From: Benincasa hispida
Lineage: Eukaryota; Streptophyta; Magnoliopsida; Cucurbitales; Cucurbitaceae
Reading direction: 5' to 3'
Assembly (NCBI RefSeq): GCF_009727055.1
Contig: NC_052349.1
Coordinates: forward strand, 49,830,117-49,894,116
DNA: 64,000 nt
The notes below the pieces were generated by a model. It had not been told where the DNA came from, searched no databases, and saw only the letters and a program-made list of their open reading frames with translations. This document shows, one piece after another, positions 45,885-57,280 of the stretch (positions are counted from its first letter, which is position 1; the number at the start of each line of letters is the position of its first letter). Made by a program: the position numbers and the translations under genes.

Positions 45885-46810
45885 TATGCATACACCTCTT
45901 ACGTATACACATAACCCACTTAATGTGTACCTCTTTCGTACACATGATTACGTATACACCTCTTTCGTATACACATAACCCACTGAATATGTACCTTTTT
46001 CATACATCTAGTTATGTATACACCTCTTTCGTAACCCACTGAGTATGTACCTCTTTCGTACACCCCAGATTCTCTCTATAAAGGTAGGGATGCATACCTC
46101 TTTCGTACACATGGTTACGTATACACCTCTTTCGTATACACATAATCCACTGAACATGTACCTCTTTCGTACCTCTAGTTATACACTTCTTTCATATACA
46201 CATAACCCACTGAGTATGTACCTCTTTTGTACACCCCAGATCCTCTCTATAAAGGTAGGGTGCGTACCTCTTTCGTACACATGGTTACGTATACACCTCT
46301 TTCGTATATACATAACCCACTGAATATGTACCTCTTTCGTACATCTAGTTATGTATACACCTCTTTCGTATACACATAACCCACTGAATATGTACCTCTT
46401 TCGTACATCTAGTTATGTATACACCTCTTTCGTATACACATAACCCACTGAGTATGTACCTCTTTCGTACACCCCATATCCTCTCTATAAAGGTAGGGAT
46501 GCGTACCTCTTTCGTACACATGGTTACATATACACCTCTTTCGTATACACATAACCCACTGAATATGTACCTCTTTCGTACATCTAGTTATGTATACACT
46601 TCTTTCATATACACATAACCTATTGAGTATGTACCTCTTTCGTACATCTAGTTATGTATACACCTCTTTCGTATACACACAACTCACTGAGTATGTACCT
46701 CTTTTGTACACCCTAGTACCCTCTGGGTATGTATCACTTTCATACATACCAGCCCTAGTACATCTCTTTCATGTACTAGTGCCTTTGAACGTGTATCACT
46801 TTCATGTAGT
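45885..46810. repeat. Minisatellite of ~32/64 bp units built on CCTCTTTCGTA
   Basis: The word CCTCTTTCGTA (or one change) recurs more than 20 times. A unit of about 64 bp has two halves, one with TACACCTCTTTCGTATACAC and one with ATGTACCTCTTTCGTACATC; a longer variant with a CTCTCTATAAAGGTAGGG spacer appears three times (46071, 46247, 46482). The continuous frames over this array (46045-46323, 46415-46618, 46590-46817) are by-products of the repeat. Confidence 0.93.
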
Positions 46811-47903
46811 CACATAGTCTATAAAGGACAGGAGATTGCATCTAACTTCATATTACATATAACATTCCCCTAATCATGAATCCTCTAAAATCTCCTGATC
46901 AAGGTCAGGCTAGTTAACCTCAACATACGTAATTAATCTAGTATTAATGGATCCACTCTAGTACATCACTTTCACGCACTAACTCCTGTAACAATCAAAC
47001 ATTTGAAATTTCATAATACATCATATAACTTACGTACTTTCATAATAAATCACATCAATAAGCACATCAACAAAATGCTCCAACTTTCACCTAACTTTAA
47101 GACATTTTCGTAGTGGTGTCAATTAACTCATAATTTAGGGTCATGTCCAATCGTCCTTTTAATATATATCATAAAATTCTAAATCATGCTCATACATTAA
47201 CGTGCTTTAGTCATATTATCACATGCTCATATATCTTTTCTAAACAGTCTATTAAATCTCAGAACAGTCAAAATTATCCTTGTAACTAGTCTTACAATTC
47301 AACGTCAACAGATCAAATACAACCATATGGAATCACATACCATCTCATGCTAGCATTCAAGTGTCTATGTGCATAAATAAATAATTTAGATCTCATACCA
47401 GAACATACTTTGATCATATTATACTATCAGTCTATCATGCAATCATCTTGCTATAACATTCATTTATCATGCTAGCATACATCTAATGCCTAGCCCGTGG
47501 GCAGTTCTAGTAGTAAGATTACTTACCTCTAATCGCAAACTCTAAAAACTAGAAGCTTAACCTCTTCCTTGCCCAATAAAACCTTGAATCAAATAAACAT
47601 GCAAAACAACTTTAATCCTTGTTGGTTGTTGTTCGAAATTTAGAGCCATTAAGAAGTGAGTAACTCAAATCTAATGTCGAAATAGAATAGGGAACTGTCG
47701 AACAATTGTCAAAAAGGGGAAAAACGTTGTTGTTAGGGTGTTTTGATCATGAGAGATGCTGCTTAAAGTTGCTAGAAGTCGCAAGCATTGTGGCCGTTGA
47801 AGTTGTATGCTGCGGCATCAGAGAACATTGGTTGGAGATCATGGGCATTACTGTTGTTCATTGGAAGGAGAAAACGAACAGATGGGAGGTGGGGTTTGAT
47901 TTA

Positions 47904-47949
<46 letters not shown>

Positions 47950-47960
47950 AATAATAATAA
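47904..47960. repeat. (CAA)n then (TAA)n microsatellite
   Basis: About 14 CAA units are followed by five AAT/TAA units. Confidence 0.95.
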
Positions 47961-48183
47961 AACAAAAAAGAAATAAGTATAATTACATTTAATTCCTTTC
48001 CGTTTCAAAAGAAAATTAATTCCTGCCATTAATTTCCAATTTGAATAATTTCACATCAACAATTAAACTCCCGCACTTACACTTGAACTCCAAAATTCCA
48101 AAAATGCCCTCCAACTAATAACAATTCCAAATAATAAAGTTACTGAAATTACATTATAATAAAAAAATGTGTGGGGTGTTACA

Positions 48184-48597
48184 CCTTTTGATTCCTCTCT
48201 TAAACTTTGATGATCATAATCATTCATCTCAACATATAATTCAAATGTCTCATTGTTCACCTCAGCAACCTCACCCTTGGTATCTTCCTCATCGACTTGA
48301 GATTGATCTTCATCATTGTGAATTGGTTGCTCAACTTCAAATATCGGAAAATCTTCTTGACTTGGAATAGGTTGGTTGACTCGATTCTTCTTTACTTGTT
48401 CTTGCAATCTCAACTCTTGATTCAATGAGATATGTAATCCATTGAATTATGTAATTCAGCCAAACTTTCTCGAATGTTCTTCCAAAAACTATCATCACTA
48501 TGGTTCATCGCCCAATGATGTCTTCTTTTGTGAATAGCGTAAGATTTTCTAATATCTCAAACTTTCAGCTAGTATTCTTATGAGAATCATGCAAGAA
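48184..48597 (-). pseudogene. Unidentified coding remnant of the LTR-B element
   Basis: On the minus strand a frame reads NQELRLQEQVKKNRVNQPIP, then an acidic part with NDEDQSQVDEEDTKGEVAEV and VEMNDYDHQSLREESKG, where the gypsy LTR cuts it. It lies near the 5' end of the element, so it may be part of gag, but no zinc knuckle or other motif is visible and I do not recognise the family. The start used by an automatic caller (TTG at 48425) is not convincing. Confidence 0.4.
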
Positions 48598-48605
48598 ATT
48601 CCAAT

Positions 48606-48990
48606 TAGGGGTGTTCAAAAAACCCGGTAACCCGACCAACCTGGACTACCCAACCCAAATCACAAGGGTTGGGTTGGGTTGGGTTAAAAATGTTAAAAAA
48701 TATTAAATTCAGGTTGGGTCTCGGGTTACCCCATTTCAGGGTCGGGTCAACCCGACCCGACCCGAATATATATATATAAGTTAAAAAAATAGTCAAATTA
48801 AAAAAATTAAAAAATTAAAAAAAAAAAACAGAACCGTTGACCTAACCCAACCCAACCCAAAAATTTTGGGTTGGGTTGGGTTGACCCTCCAAAAAAGAAC
48901 TAATAGGATTCATTATTAGCCAACCGGAATTTTTGGGTTGGTCCACAAAAATCTTCCAACCCGGCCCAACCTGGACTATGTACACTCCTA
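48606..48990. mobile_element. hAT-type MITE with TSD ATTCCAAT and GGGTT repeats
   Basis: The terminal inverted repeats are TAGGGGTGTTCA (left) and TAGGAGTGTACA (right, reverse complement). The 8 bp flanks ATTCCAAT at 48598-48605 and 48991-48998 are identical; 8 bp TSDs are the mark of hAT elements. Inside are tandem GGGTT units in both orientations (GGGTTGGGTTGGGTTGGGTT near 48666, ACCCAACCCAACCC near 48844), so the strand can fold on itself. It has no coding capacity and depends on a transposase elsewhere. Confidence 0.9.
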
Positions 48991-48998
48991 ATTCCAAT

Positions 48999-49362
48999 AT
49001 AGCTTAGAATGCGAAAAGTCACAAAATCTCGAAATTTAAAAAAACAAAAGTTATGGAAAGATGCAAAAGACAATTTTTTTTCTTTTCCAATTTTTCCAGC
49101 AATTACACTTAAATATGAAGGATAAATAACATAAAATGAAAGGTCACAAGACAACAATAAGACTTTTTTTTTTCCACAACTTTTTTTTCTTTCACTTCTT
49201 TGTTTTTTTTAAAAGAAAAAATTACAGCAAGTGCACAAAAAAATGATGGAAATTGAAAAATATGGAAAATCTCAAGAAAGATGGATAGAATAGAGTTAGA
49301 CGGAGAAAACAGATATAGAACGAAAAATAGAAAAAAAAAGATATAATCTGTTTTGAGCTAAA
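48999..49362 (-). mobile_element. 5' leader of the LTR-B element
   Basis: The stretch after the PBS is A/T-rich with poly-A/T runs and has no coding motif. It looks like an untranslated leader. Confidence 0.5.
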
Positions 49363-49374
49363 GCTCTGATACCA
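49363..49374 (-). other. Primer-binding site, tRNA-Met, of the LTR-B element
   Basis: The reverse complement reads TGGTATCAGAGC and follows the LTR end TTTATCA by two bases. It fixes the orientation of the element as minus. Confidence 0.85.
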
Positions 49375-49376
49375 AA

Positions 49377-50168
49377 TGATAAAGGGAACTACCTCAATCA
49401 TGTATGAGAACCCCCCTTTATTCTAGGTGAACCCCCCACAACGATAATAAGAATAACTCTCATTAAACAAAATGATAACAACCCCAAGAAAGCTAAATAG
49501 ATTTGGCTTGGAAGATTGATCGATGATCAAGAAGAGAGGAAAACTTGTTCCTAACTTCAAGATTTCAAACTCTCCACAATCTAATTGATCAAACTAGATT
49601 GAAAGTTCTAAAACATGCATTCTAAACACAAGAATACAAATAAAAAACATAAAGCTTGAGAGAAGAAACTCTAATGAAATTTCATTCAAATTCAAAGTCT
49701 TCTTCTAAATGTGGAGATTACAACGCTATTTAAACTAATTGAATAGACACCATGAAAGGATGCAACCTTTCATATATATTGGCTACATTTATCTAGTACC
49801 CTTTCAACTACTCTAATAAATGTAAATTCATAACATTAATTAAATACGTGGGATGTTAATAATGTAAATGAATCTGAATTTTAGATTCATGATGGCTTTT
49901 GGATGACCAAATAACTCTTGGAGCTTCAATGGTTGCAACTCTTCACCTTTTGCTGGAAACTTATCTTCAAAGCAAGCATTTAATCCTTTTAGAAGTCTTT
50001 TAGCTCTAGCTCATCATTGGTTTTTGGGGCATAGTGATTACCTCATGATTAGATTGACTTGGAAAGCTCTCCCATGGATTTTCAGCATGAGCTTCGATTG
50101 AGCTAGATTAAGCTTCATTTTTCTCTTGTAAAACTTCATGTTCTTCTATGATGATCAACTCCTTATCA
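49377..50168 (-). mobile_element. 5' LTR of the reverse LTR-B element
   Basis: The 792 bp LTR starts TGATAAGGAGTTGATC and ends CCCTTTATCA on the minus strand, next to the PBS. It is intact compared with the split 3' LTR. The outer flank TTATT does not match the outer flank GACAT (41683-41687) of the partner LTR. Confidence 0.85.
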
Positions 50169-50374
50169 TTATTCCTATCTCTAGGAACACTGCTTACTTT
50201 ACTTAGCGAGTTACCCTCTCGGGTAGTTAGCTATAGCTACTCATCTTATAGATAAGCATTGCGATAGCCTCACACTAAGTAAAGAGGATTGGCTCGCTAT
50301 ACACGCGCAACGCACACCTCTCGGTGGTTTGCTACATGCGTCATATTTCTATACTGCATGATTGAGTTGCTCTT
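50169..50374 (-). mobile_element. Athila-type LTR fragment, reverse orientation
   Basis: CCCTCTCGGGTAGTTAG, CACACTAAGTAAAGAGGATTGG and CACCTCTCGGTGGTTTGC parallel the block at 17860-18020 of the solo LTR at 16927. It is the target into which the large Athila element inserted, or its flanking debris. Confidence 0.6.
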
Positions 50375-52013
50375 TGATAACTGGTAGAAATACAAGTTAT
50401 TACAGCTAAGTAAAACAATGAGAGAATGTGATGGTAAAACAGGCAATATCATGTCCGAAAGCACTGAACTGAAAGGAATTTCCATCGCGAGTGCTCATCG
50501 TATAAAAGCAGTTAATTTACCTATTTTGTGCAGGTACAATGCGATGGCACATATGAAATTGCAATCCAAAGGCACAACGTGTTAGCGCGCTTGAAGATTG
50601 CGATCGCAAGTGATGCGATCGTGAGAAGTTTCTTAAAAAGGTGGCTGCATAAAGACCCCGCATCAAGGCGATAACATAATAAATCATGATGGGACCGAAA
50701 GCTGATAACGGTCAGTTCCAAATTTAGTTGACAAGCCATTAAAAGCCACACTATAGCAAGTACACTCAACTTTCGATGACTATTAAATGACGCAACAGAG
50801 TAGGGGAATTAATGCCGCCCATCATTGCAATCATTAGCAAGAAAAGTTGCTTCACCTTGAAATCTATAAATACCGAAGGCTACCAGAGAGAGGAGTTAGT
50901 TAGTTAGTCCATTCTCGCACATATTTATACATATACATAAAGAACGTAGAGAGCATGGAGATGAGGGAAAGCCGAGAGAAATCATTCCCGAACAGATCGA
51001 GAGACTACCAAAAAGAAATACAAAGGAGAGAGGGCCAACCCTTGCGAGAGCAAGAATCCACACTTAGAACAGAGTTAAAGTGATAAAGAGTAGTGTAAAA
51101 GGCCACGGGAAGCAAGACATTGCTTACCGGGCTTATTATCTCTCAAATCCATTTGTTATTTTGTATTCAGTATTTTATTTGCAAAAAATGAAAATTTCAT
51201 GTCAATCTATGTTCAATCTCTCCATACCTTGCATGAGTAACTAAATTTCTAAATGGGTTGAGAAGCACTTAGCTAGCATAACTTAAGATTTACATTTTAT
51301 GCGATCATCTTGTTTATGTATGCATCATTCACCCTTTGGACATACTTGAGAGAGTAGTCTAAAGATAGAATCTAGACTTGAGAGATTCAGATTAAAATCT
51401 AGGCTTGAGAGAGTCAGATTAGAATCGTATAAGCAAGAGTAGAAACTTAGACATAAGTTCTATTACTATTTACACATCGCATTTGCCCTAGAAATAGAAA
51501 ATGATGGTATGTAGTCACCTTGTCTTATGTGTGTGTCATTCATCATAAGCAAGAATAGAGACTTAGGCATAACTTCTACCGATATTTTCACATATGCATC
51601 ACATGCATCCTAGAAACAGGAATTGTGGCATTTTGCATTGAGAAATGTAGTGGTGATATTTGTGTGAAGCATGATCGCATAACTTATGCTCAATCTTAGG
51701 AAATTTTAGCTAAACCCCTTCTCAACCCCTTCATTGCATACTTATTGTAACTCTACACTTTCATCACTCCGCGTTCAACTCCATCGCATAGGAAAAATCA
51801 AAATCAAAACACTATCCACTTCATTATTTTTACCACTGCAATAGAATCAAAGAGTGTTGCATATCTACTTAGTAGTCCCTGTGTTCGACCCTGGACTTAC
51901 CAGGAAACCTAAGAAGGCTTATACTTGGGCCTTGTTTGGAAAACTTGCATGATCACCCTATAACACACATTATCGAAAACTCACACCATAACACATCATA
52001 ATTACATGCATCA
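50375..52013 (+). mobile_element. 5' LTR of the large Athila-type element
   Basis: It starts TGATAACTGGTAGAAATAC and ends ACATGCATCA six bases before a tRNA-Asp type PBS; length 1,639 bp. It matches the 3' LTR at 62515 closely. A TATA box is at 50865. The 5 bp before it is CTCTT; the far end of the element is outside reach because the 3' LTR is interrupted. Confidence 0.88.
50865..50872 (+). promoter_or_regulatory. LTR TATA box
   Basis: TATAAATA after TTCACCTTGAAATC, identical in context to 62984 in the 3' LTR. Confidence 0.6.
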
Positions 52014-52019
52014 AGTTTT

Positions 52020-52037
52020 TGGCACCATTGCCGGGGA
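52020..52037 (+). other. Primer-binding site, tRNA-Asp type
   Basis: TGGCACCATTGCCGGGGA matches the family PBS TGGCGCCGTTGCCGGGGA at 16 of 18 positions. Confidence 0.85.
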
Positions 52038-52138
52038 CTACGGTATAAATTGTGCTAACATTAAACCTCTTTGATCTTTGTAGCTTTTGACCTCTGTGCA
52101 TTGCCATTCCTTCGGTAAAGTAAGAAGCAAAGCATCGC

Positions 52139-52568
52139 ATGAGCGAAGGACATGATTCTAAGCCCAACTACGACCCAGAGATTGAAAGAACATTTTGCAG
52201 AAGACAAAGAAACAGACGCCGACAACAAGGAAGAACTCACAAAATGGCTAAACAATCGGAAGAACGAGCCGCAAATGTAAACAACATAATGAAAAATCCT
52301 ATCCTACTGGCGAATGATTGCAATAGACCCATCCAGGACTATGCGTCACCAAACTTGTAAGATTTCTCCCTAGGAATCATGAGACCAACGTTGGATGGAT
52401 CAAGGTTCGAGATGAAGCCGGTAATATTACAAATGATACAGATAACAGGACAGTTCGATGGACGGCGTGGTGAAGATCCACATGCCCATCCATGAAGCTT
52501 CATTGAAATTTGTAACACTTTTGTGTTCCCTAATATCTCCACTGAAGAAGTTTGACTCACGCTATTTC
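52139..52568 (+). pseudogene. Athila-type gag, N-terminal part, broken
   Basis: An ATG at 52139 opens a basic N-terminus (MSEGHDSKPNYDPEIERTFC, then RRQRNRRRQQ) and NRPIQDYASPNL at the end. After a TAA at 52358 the same frame continues with FEMKPVILQMIQITGQFDGR and FIEICNTFVFPNISTEE, the conserved start of the gag core in Athila-type elements. Stops at 52358, 52493 and 52550 and the copia insertion at 52569 end it. Gag would form the cytoplasmic particle. The middle of gag is absent from the element, as it resumes only at its C-terminal part at 57281. Confidence 0.75.
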
Positions 52569-54767
52569 TGAAGGAAATCGGATCTGAGATTTCCATGAGC
52601 AGCGAAACAAGACTATTCCAAATTACAATCATGAATCAACAAATCATTTGTAGTCAACTTCAAACAAACGGTTATGTGATTCATACAAAAATTACAACAT
52701 GTAAAATACAAATGCATAAAGGGAAACTCTACGCGCAAATGAGGATGCGTCTCCACGCTCCGATGCACACTTTGATCGCTCGAACAACAGCAACCACGAA
52801 CGCTCGATCTACACGACCGCAACACTACAACGAACACAGCACAAACACTTCACACTCATCCTTAATGATCTCCTTGATCATGAACTCCTCCGCAACACAA
52901 ACGACCTCCACGGCACATGAACAGCCTCAAAAACCTCGACGATGTCGAGTTGAGTCTGACACGCACCAACAAGGCGATTCTTGGTATTCTCGGGTGAGAA
53001 TCCAGAAGGGTGGGCTCTGCTCGGACTTGGTATAAGGCAGACGAAGGGAGGAAACAACGATCGCGTACACAACTAGGCAAGGTGAGAGATGGCGGAGACC
53101 TATCGCATAGGTCGATGCCATCGTTAAGACAGATATACGATCGTCAAGCAAAAGCTATATGCGATCGTTTAGTCTATCGTTTAGCTCGGTCTGTCGCATA
53201 CAGATTCTACATTGATCGTGTACCTTAAGTCAAGCAAAGTTATGTTATCGTTTAGTAATACTGCGATCCGTTTAGCTCGCCCAACCTTCGTTTAGTAAAA
53301 TCCGTATTTACTTAATGATTCACTTGAGTTTTATTTGCGTGAAGAAAAACTCAAAATCATTTTCAAACTTTTGTGAAAAACTTCTTTTCCAAAATAGGGA
53401 AACACTTTCCTTTTAAACTCACGCGTTACCATGATCCAATAACCACCCACTATTTTGGCTATTTAAAAGAAAAGATATTAATTATCCAATAATTATATTA
53501 TTATAAATATAATGATAAACCAACTTATCATTCTATATTTATAACCTATAGTTTTAATATTTCATCTCATGAAATCATAAACCATAGTTCTTTTTCTATC
53601 CATGGTACTTAATTTAAACTCATTTACATCAATCCTCTACTAAGATGATCTCTACATCATACCGATTATATCATATATATATCAAAATACTATTGTCAAT
53701 TTGAAACATTTCAAATCAACACTCAAGAACTGATCCTCAAACAGAATCAAAGCTACCAAGGGGACCTTCATGGACCTGTAGCTCCGAAGCTCCAACGGTA
53801 CTGTGAATAACTGACTTAAACACTCTTTAGTTCACGGGTCCACCATCCATTAACTGCTAGGCACTCCACTAAAGACCGACAGCTGAACTCTCCATACTAC
53901 AGATATATTATGTGTCCATCTTTACCAATCAGTAGTGCGACAACCCTTCACAGATCGCTCGTAAGTACAGTTGGCCAATAACCGTTATGCCCCTATAGTT
54001 ACATTTTGTCTCTTTTAAGTACCACTGATCTCTAAATAAACATAAGTCATAGTCCCACTATACTGATTCTTCTCTTCCAAAGAGAATGCTGTGGCCACTA
54101 TGTTCAAAGCCCCGGAATCAGCCTTAAAGAATCTCTCTATTCTATCCCTACTTCGGGAAAGGAGTGAATTCCATCTTGTGGATTGAGTTCCCAGCTCCAG
54201 ATCAGATAAGACCCCAAAAAGGTAGGATTTGAGTTGGCAATTTGGCCACTTTACCCATATTAATCAAGGATCTACCTTCAAAGGCAGAAGTTCCCAAAAA
54301 CACTCAGGATTGAGGTTGTGTCACCTAATGGTCGTTTAGGTGAGATGCAAGTCTCTAGTATCAACGACGTTATATACAGAGTCTAGTCATCTCGTGGTCC
54401 AGGTCTTATACAAACTCTTTGTATAGGACACCCCCGCTCCACTCTCTACATAAATAGTCAGGATCTACCATCTGTATTAGTTTACAACACTTGCAAACCT
54501 CTACAAAGCGGGTCGTATCCGTAGTGTCACCAGGATCAGGTATCCCACCTTAATCCTTATACTATAGACCAATTTAGGTTATCACTTAAGGCATGATCCA
54601 CTTGTATATCACATATACATGCTTAAGTTCACATAAGATAACCAAGGAGCTTTGTTTATTGGATATGAGTAAATGCCAGAATTAAATAACACTTATTTTA
54701 TTCATTGAACAATGTGTATCTTTACAAAACAACAAGACTCTAGAGAAATAGGACACCAATCCCAACA
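52569..54767 (-). mobile_element. Copia 3' LTR (Cop-C type), reverse orientation
   Basis: On the minus strand it starts TGTTGGGATTGGTGTCC, just after a PPT, and ends GATTTCCTTCA; 2,199 bp. It carries the CGATCG motif array at 53110-53290. It lies directly in the Athila gag sequence after ATTTC. Confidence 0.85.
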
Positions 54768-54780
54768 ATCTCCCACTTCT
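54768..54780 (-). other. Polypurine tract of the copia remnant
   Basis: On the minus strand GGAGAAGTGGGAGAT stands next to the LTR start TGTTGGG. Confidence 0.65.
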
Positions 54781-54873
54781 CCTAATGACTCGGGAGACTA
54801 ATGTACAATACAATATTAAAATATACAATATACAATAAACTAGGGCATACCCCAGTATCATCTCACACTTGCC

Positions 54874-55507
54874 CTAGACAAGATGCCGCATGTCCCGCAG
54901 ACCTAGACTCTCCAGGTGACCCTCAAACACTTTAGCTGTGAGGGCCTTTGTAAAGGGATCAACAACATTGTATCCTATATAGATTAAATCCTTATCTCCA
55001 TATACAAGCATAAATGGACCTATAGTACCAGGAAAGCTACTGAGCTGTTGATGATCTTCTTGTAAACACAAGGCTCATCAACTTTCTGGTCAAAGCCAAA
55101 CGACTTGACATCAATGTCAAATCTGATGTTCCAAGATCTAGATGCTTGTTTCAACCCATAAATGGACCTATTAAGCTGGCAAACTCTTTGCTCTTGATCT
55201 GGAACTACGAACCCCTCTGGTTGAGTCATATAGATGGTCTCCTCAAGATTACCATTCAAAAAGGCAATCTTGATGTCCATTTACCATATTTCATAATCAT
55301 CAAATGCGGCTATGGATAGGAGAATCCTGATAGAATTAAGCATGACAACAGGTGAGAAATTTTCCTCATAGTCAACTCCCTCAACCTGGGTAAAACCCTT
55401 TGCCACGAGTCTAGCCTTAAAGGTTTTCACCTTTCCATCTACACCTCTCTTACGCTTAAAGATCCACTTATACCCAATAGGTCTTACCCCATCAGGTAAA
55501 ATACAAT
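54874..55507 (-). pseudogene. Ty1/copia pol remnant: part of reverse transcriptase and RNase H tail
   Basis: On the minus strand the frame reads GVRPIGYKWIFKRKRGVDGK, RLVAKGFTQVEGVDYEENFS, a stop, then MDIKIAFLNGNLEETIYM and DEPCVYKKIINSSVAFLVL, where the catalytic YVDD should follow. A deletion instead joins MLVYGDKDLI and then NVVDPFTKALTAKVFEGHLE to LESLGLRDMRHLV, the end of RNase H. The active site and most of RNase H are lost. The upstream end abuts an LTR copy at 55508, so PBS, gag, protease and integrase are deleted as well. It is closely related to the pol fragment at 39791-41412. Confidence 0.85.
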
Positions 55508-57280
55508 CATGAGATTTCCATGAGCAGCGAAACAAGACTATTCCAAATTACAATCATGAATCAACAAATCATTCACAGTCGACTTCAAACAAACGGTTAT
55601 GCGATTCATACAGAAATTACAGCATGTAAAATACAAATGCATAAAGGGAAAACTCTAGCACAAATGAGGATGCGTCTCCACGCTCCAATGCACACTCTGA
55701 TTGCTCGAACAACAGCAACCACAAACACTCGATCTACACGACTGCAACACCGCAACGAATACAGCACGAACACTTCGCACTCGTTCTCAACGATCTCCTC
55801 GGTCACGAACTCCTTTGCAACATGAACGACCTCCATAGCACCACGAACGACTTCCAGAAAACCTCGACCGTGTCGAGTTGAGTCTGACACCACCAACAAG
55901 GCGACCTTGGTATTCTCGGTGTGAGAATCCAGAGGGTGGGCTCTATTCAGATTTGGTCGATGCCCAATCGTTTAGATAAAGCTATGCGATCGTCTAGGAA
56001 AAGCTTTGTGATCGTTTAGTCTATCATTTAGCTCGGTCTGTCACGTACAGGCTCTACACAATCGTGTACTTTGGGCCAACAATCGTCTAGCAAAGTTATG
56101 CGATCGTTTAGTAAATATCTCTTATACACATCTAGATGTGTATAAGAGACAGGTTTAACTCAGTCTGTCACGTACAGGCTCTACACAATCGTGTACTTTG
56201 GGCCAACAATCGTCTAGCAAAGCTATGTGATCGTTTAGTAAAAACTGCACGATCGTTTAGCTCCCCCAGCCATCATTTAGTAAATCCGTATTTACTTGAC
56301 GACTCACGTGAGTTTCTTTGCGCGGAGAGAAAACTCAAAATCCTTTTCAAACTTTTGTGAAAAACTTATTTTTCAAAATAGGAAACCACTTTCCTTTTAA
56401 ACTCGCGGTTACCATGATCCAATAACCACCCACTACTTTGGTTATTTAAAAGAAAAGATATTAGTTATCCAATAATTAATATTATTATAAATATAAATGA
56501 TAACCAATTTATCATTCTATATTTATAACCTATAGTTTTAATATTTAATCTCATAAAACATAAAAACCATAGTTCTTTTTCTATTCCATGGTACTTAATG
56601 TAAATCCCATTTATATCAATCTTCCACTAGATGTATCTCATGCATCATACCGATTATATCATATATAATTAAAATACCTCTTGTCAATTTGAACATTTCA
56701 AATCAACACCAAGAACTGATCCTCAACAGAATCGAAGCTACCAAGGGGATCTCATAGACCTGTAGCTACGAAGCTCCAACGGTATGTGAATAACTGACTA
56801 AACTCTTTAGTCACGGGATCTACCATTCGTTAACTATCAGGCACTCTACTAAAGATCGACAACTGAATTCTCCTTACTATTATGTGTCCATCTTAACCAA
56901 TCAGTAGTGCGACAACCCTTCACAGATCGCTCGTAAGTACAGCTGGGCCAAGAACCGTTATGCCCCTGTAGTTACATTTGTCTCTTTAATTACCACTGAT
57001 CCCTCTAATGAACATAATTCATAGTCCCAAAATGACTGAGTCTTCTCTTCTAAAGAGAAGTTGTGGCCACTATTTTTAAGCCCCAGAATCAACCCTTAAG
57101 GGAGCAATTTCTCTACTTATCCCTGCTTCGGGAAAAGAGTGAATTTCATCTTGTGGATTAAGTTTCTAGCTCCCAGATCAGACAAGTCCCCAAAAAGGTA
57201 GGCATGTTGAATTGGCAATCTGGCCACTCTCATCCATACTAATCAAAGGACTGCCCTCAAAGGCAGGAGTTCCCGAAACA
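55508..57280 (-). mobile_element. Copia 5' LTR (Cop-C type), reverse orientation, truncated
   Basis: It is homologous to 52580-54290 in direct orientation, but the LTR start (about 490 bases) is missing and the sequence passes into Athila gag at about 57280. On the other side, the LTR end is fused to pol. It contains CGATCG motifs at 55965-56290 and a Nextera artefact at 56118. Confidence 0.8.
56118..56152. other. Second Nextera/Tn5 mosaic-end dimer (library artefact)
   Basis: TCTCTTATACACATCT is followed by AGATGTGTATAAGAGACAG; three bases of the first mosaic end are missing. The ~90 bases before it (56027-56115) are repeated after it (56153-56243) with a few differences. Confidence 0.96.

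Larger units (their letters stand above)
45266..48183 (-). mobile_element. Large gypsy solo LTR (TGTAACA...GTTACA), TSD TCTTT/CCTTT
   Basis: The block runs from TGTAACGATCTGACC to GTGGGGTGTTACA; on the minus strand it starts TGTAACACCCCACAC, the usual form. Flanks TCTTT (45261-45265) and CCTTT (48184-48188) differ at one base. At 2.9 kb with no gag or pol it is best read as a solo LTR. It holds a minisatellite (45885-46810) and a CAA microsatellite (47904-47946). The frames in it, including 47706-47951, show no known domain. Confidence 0.72.

Noticed and set aside
46045..46817. Long plus-strand frames with repeating YLFRTP and PLSYTHNP, possibly a repeat protein
   Set aside because: They are translations of the minisatellite in a gypsy LTR; the unit is nearly periodic and the frames have no start context, domain or conservation signal.
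47706..47951. Polyglutamine protein ending in a run of Gln
   Set aside because: The Gln run is the CAA microsatellite inside a gypsy LTR and the preceding frame has no recognisable domain.
48666..48860. Interstitial telomere repeat
   Set aside because: The unit is GGGTT and lies within a MITE with 8 bp TSDs; the plant telomere unit is TTTAGGG.
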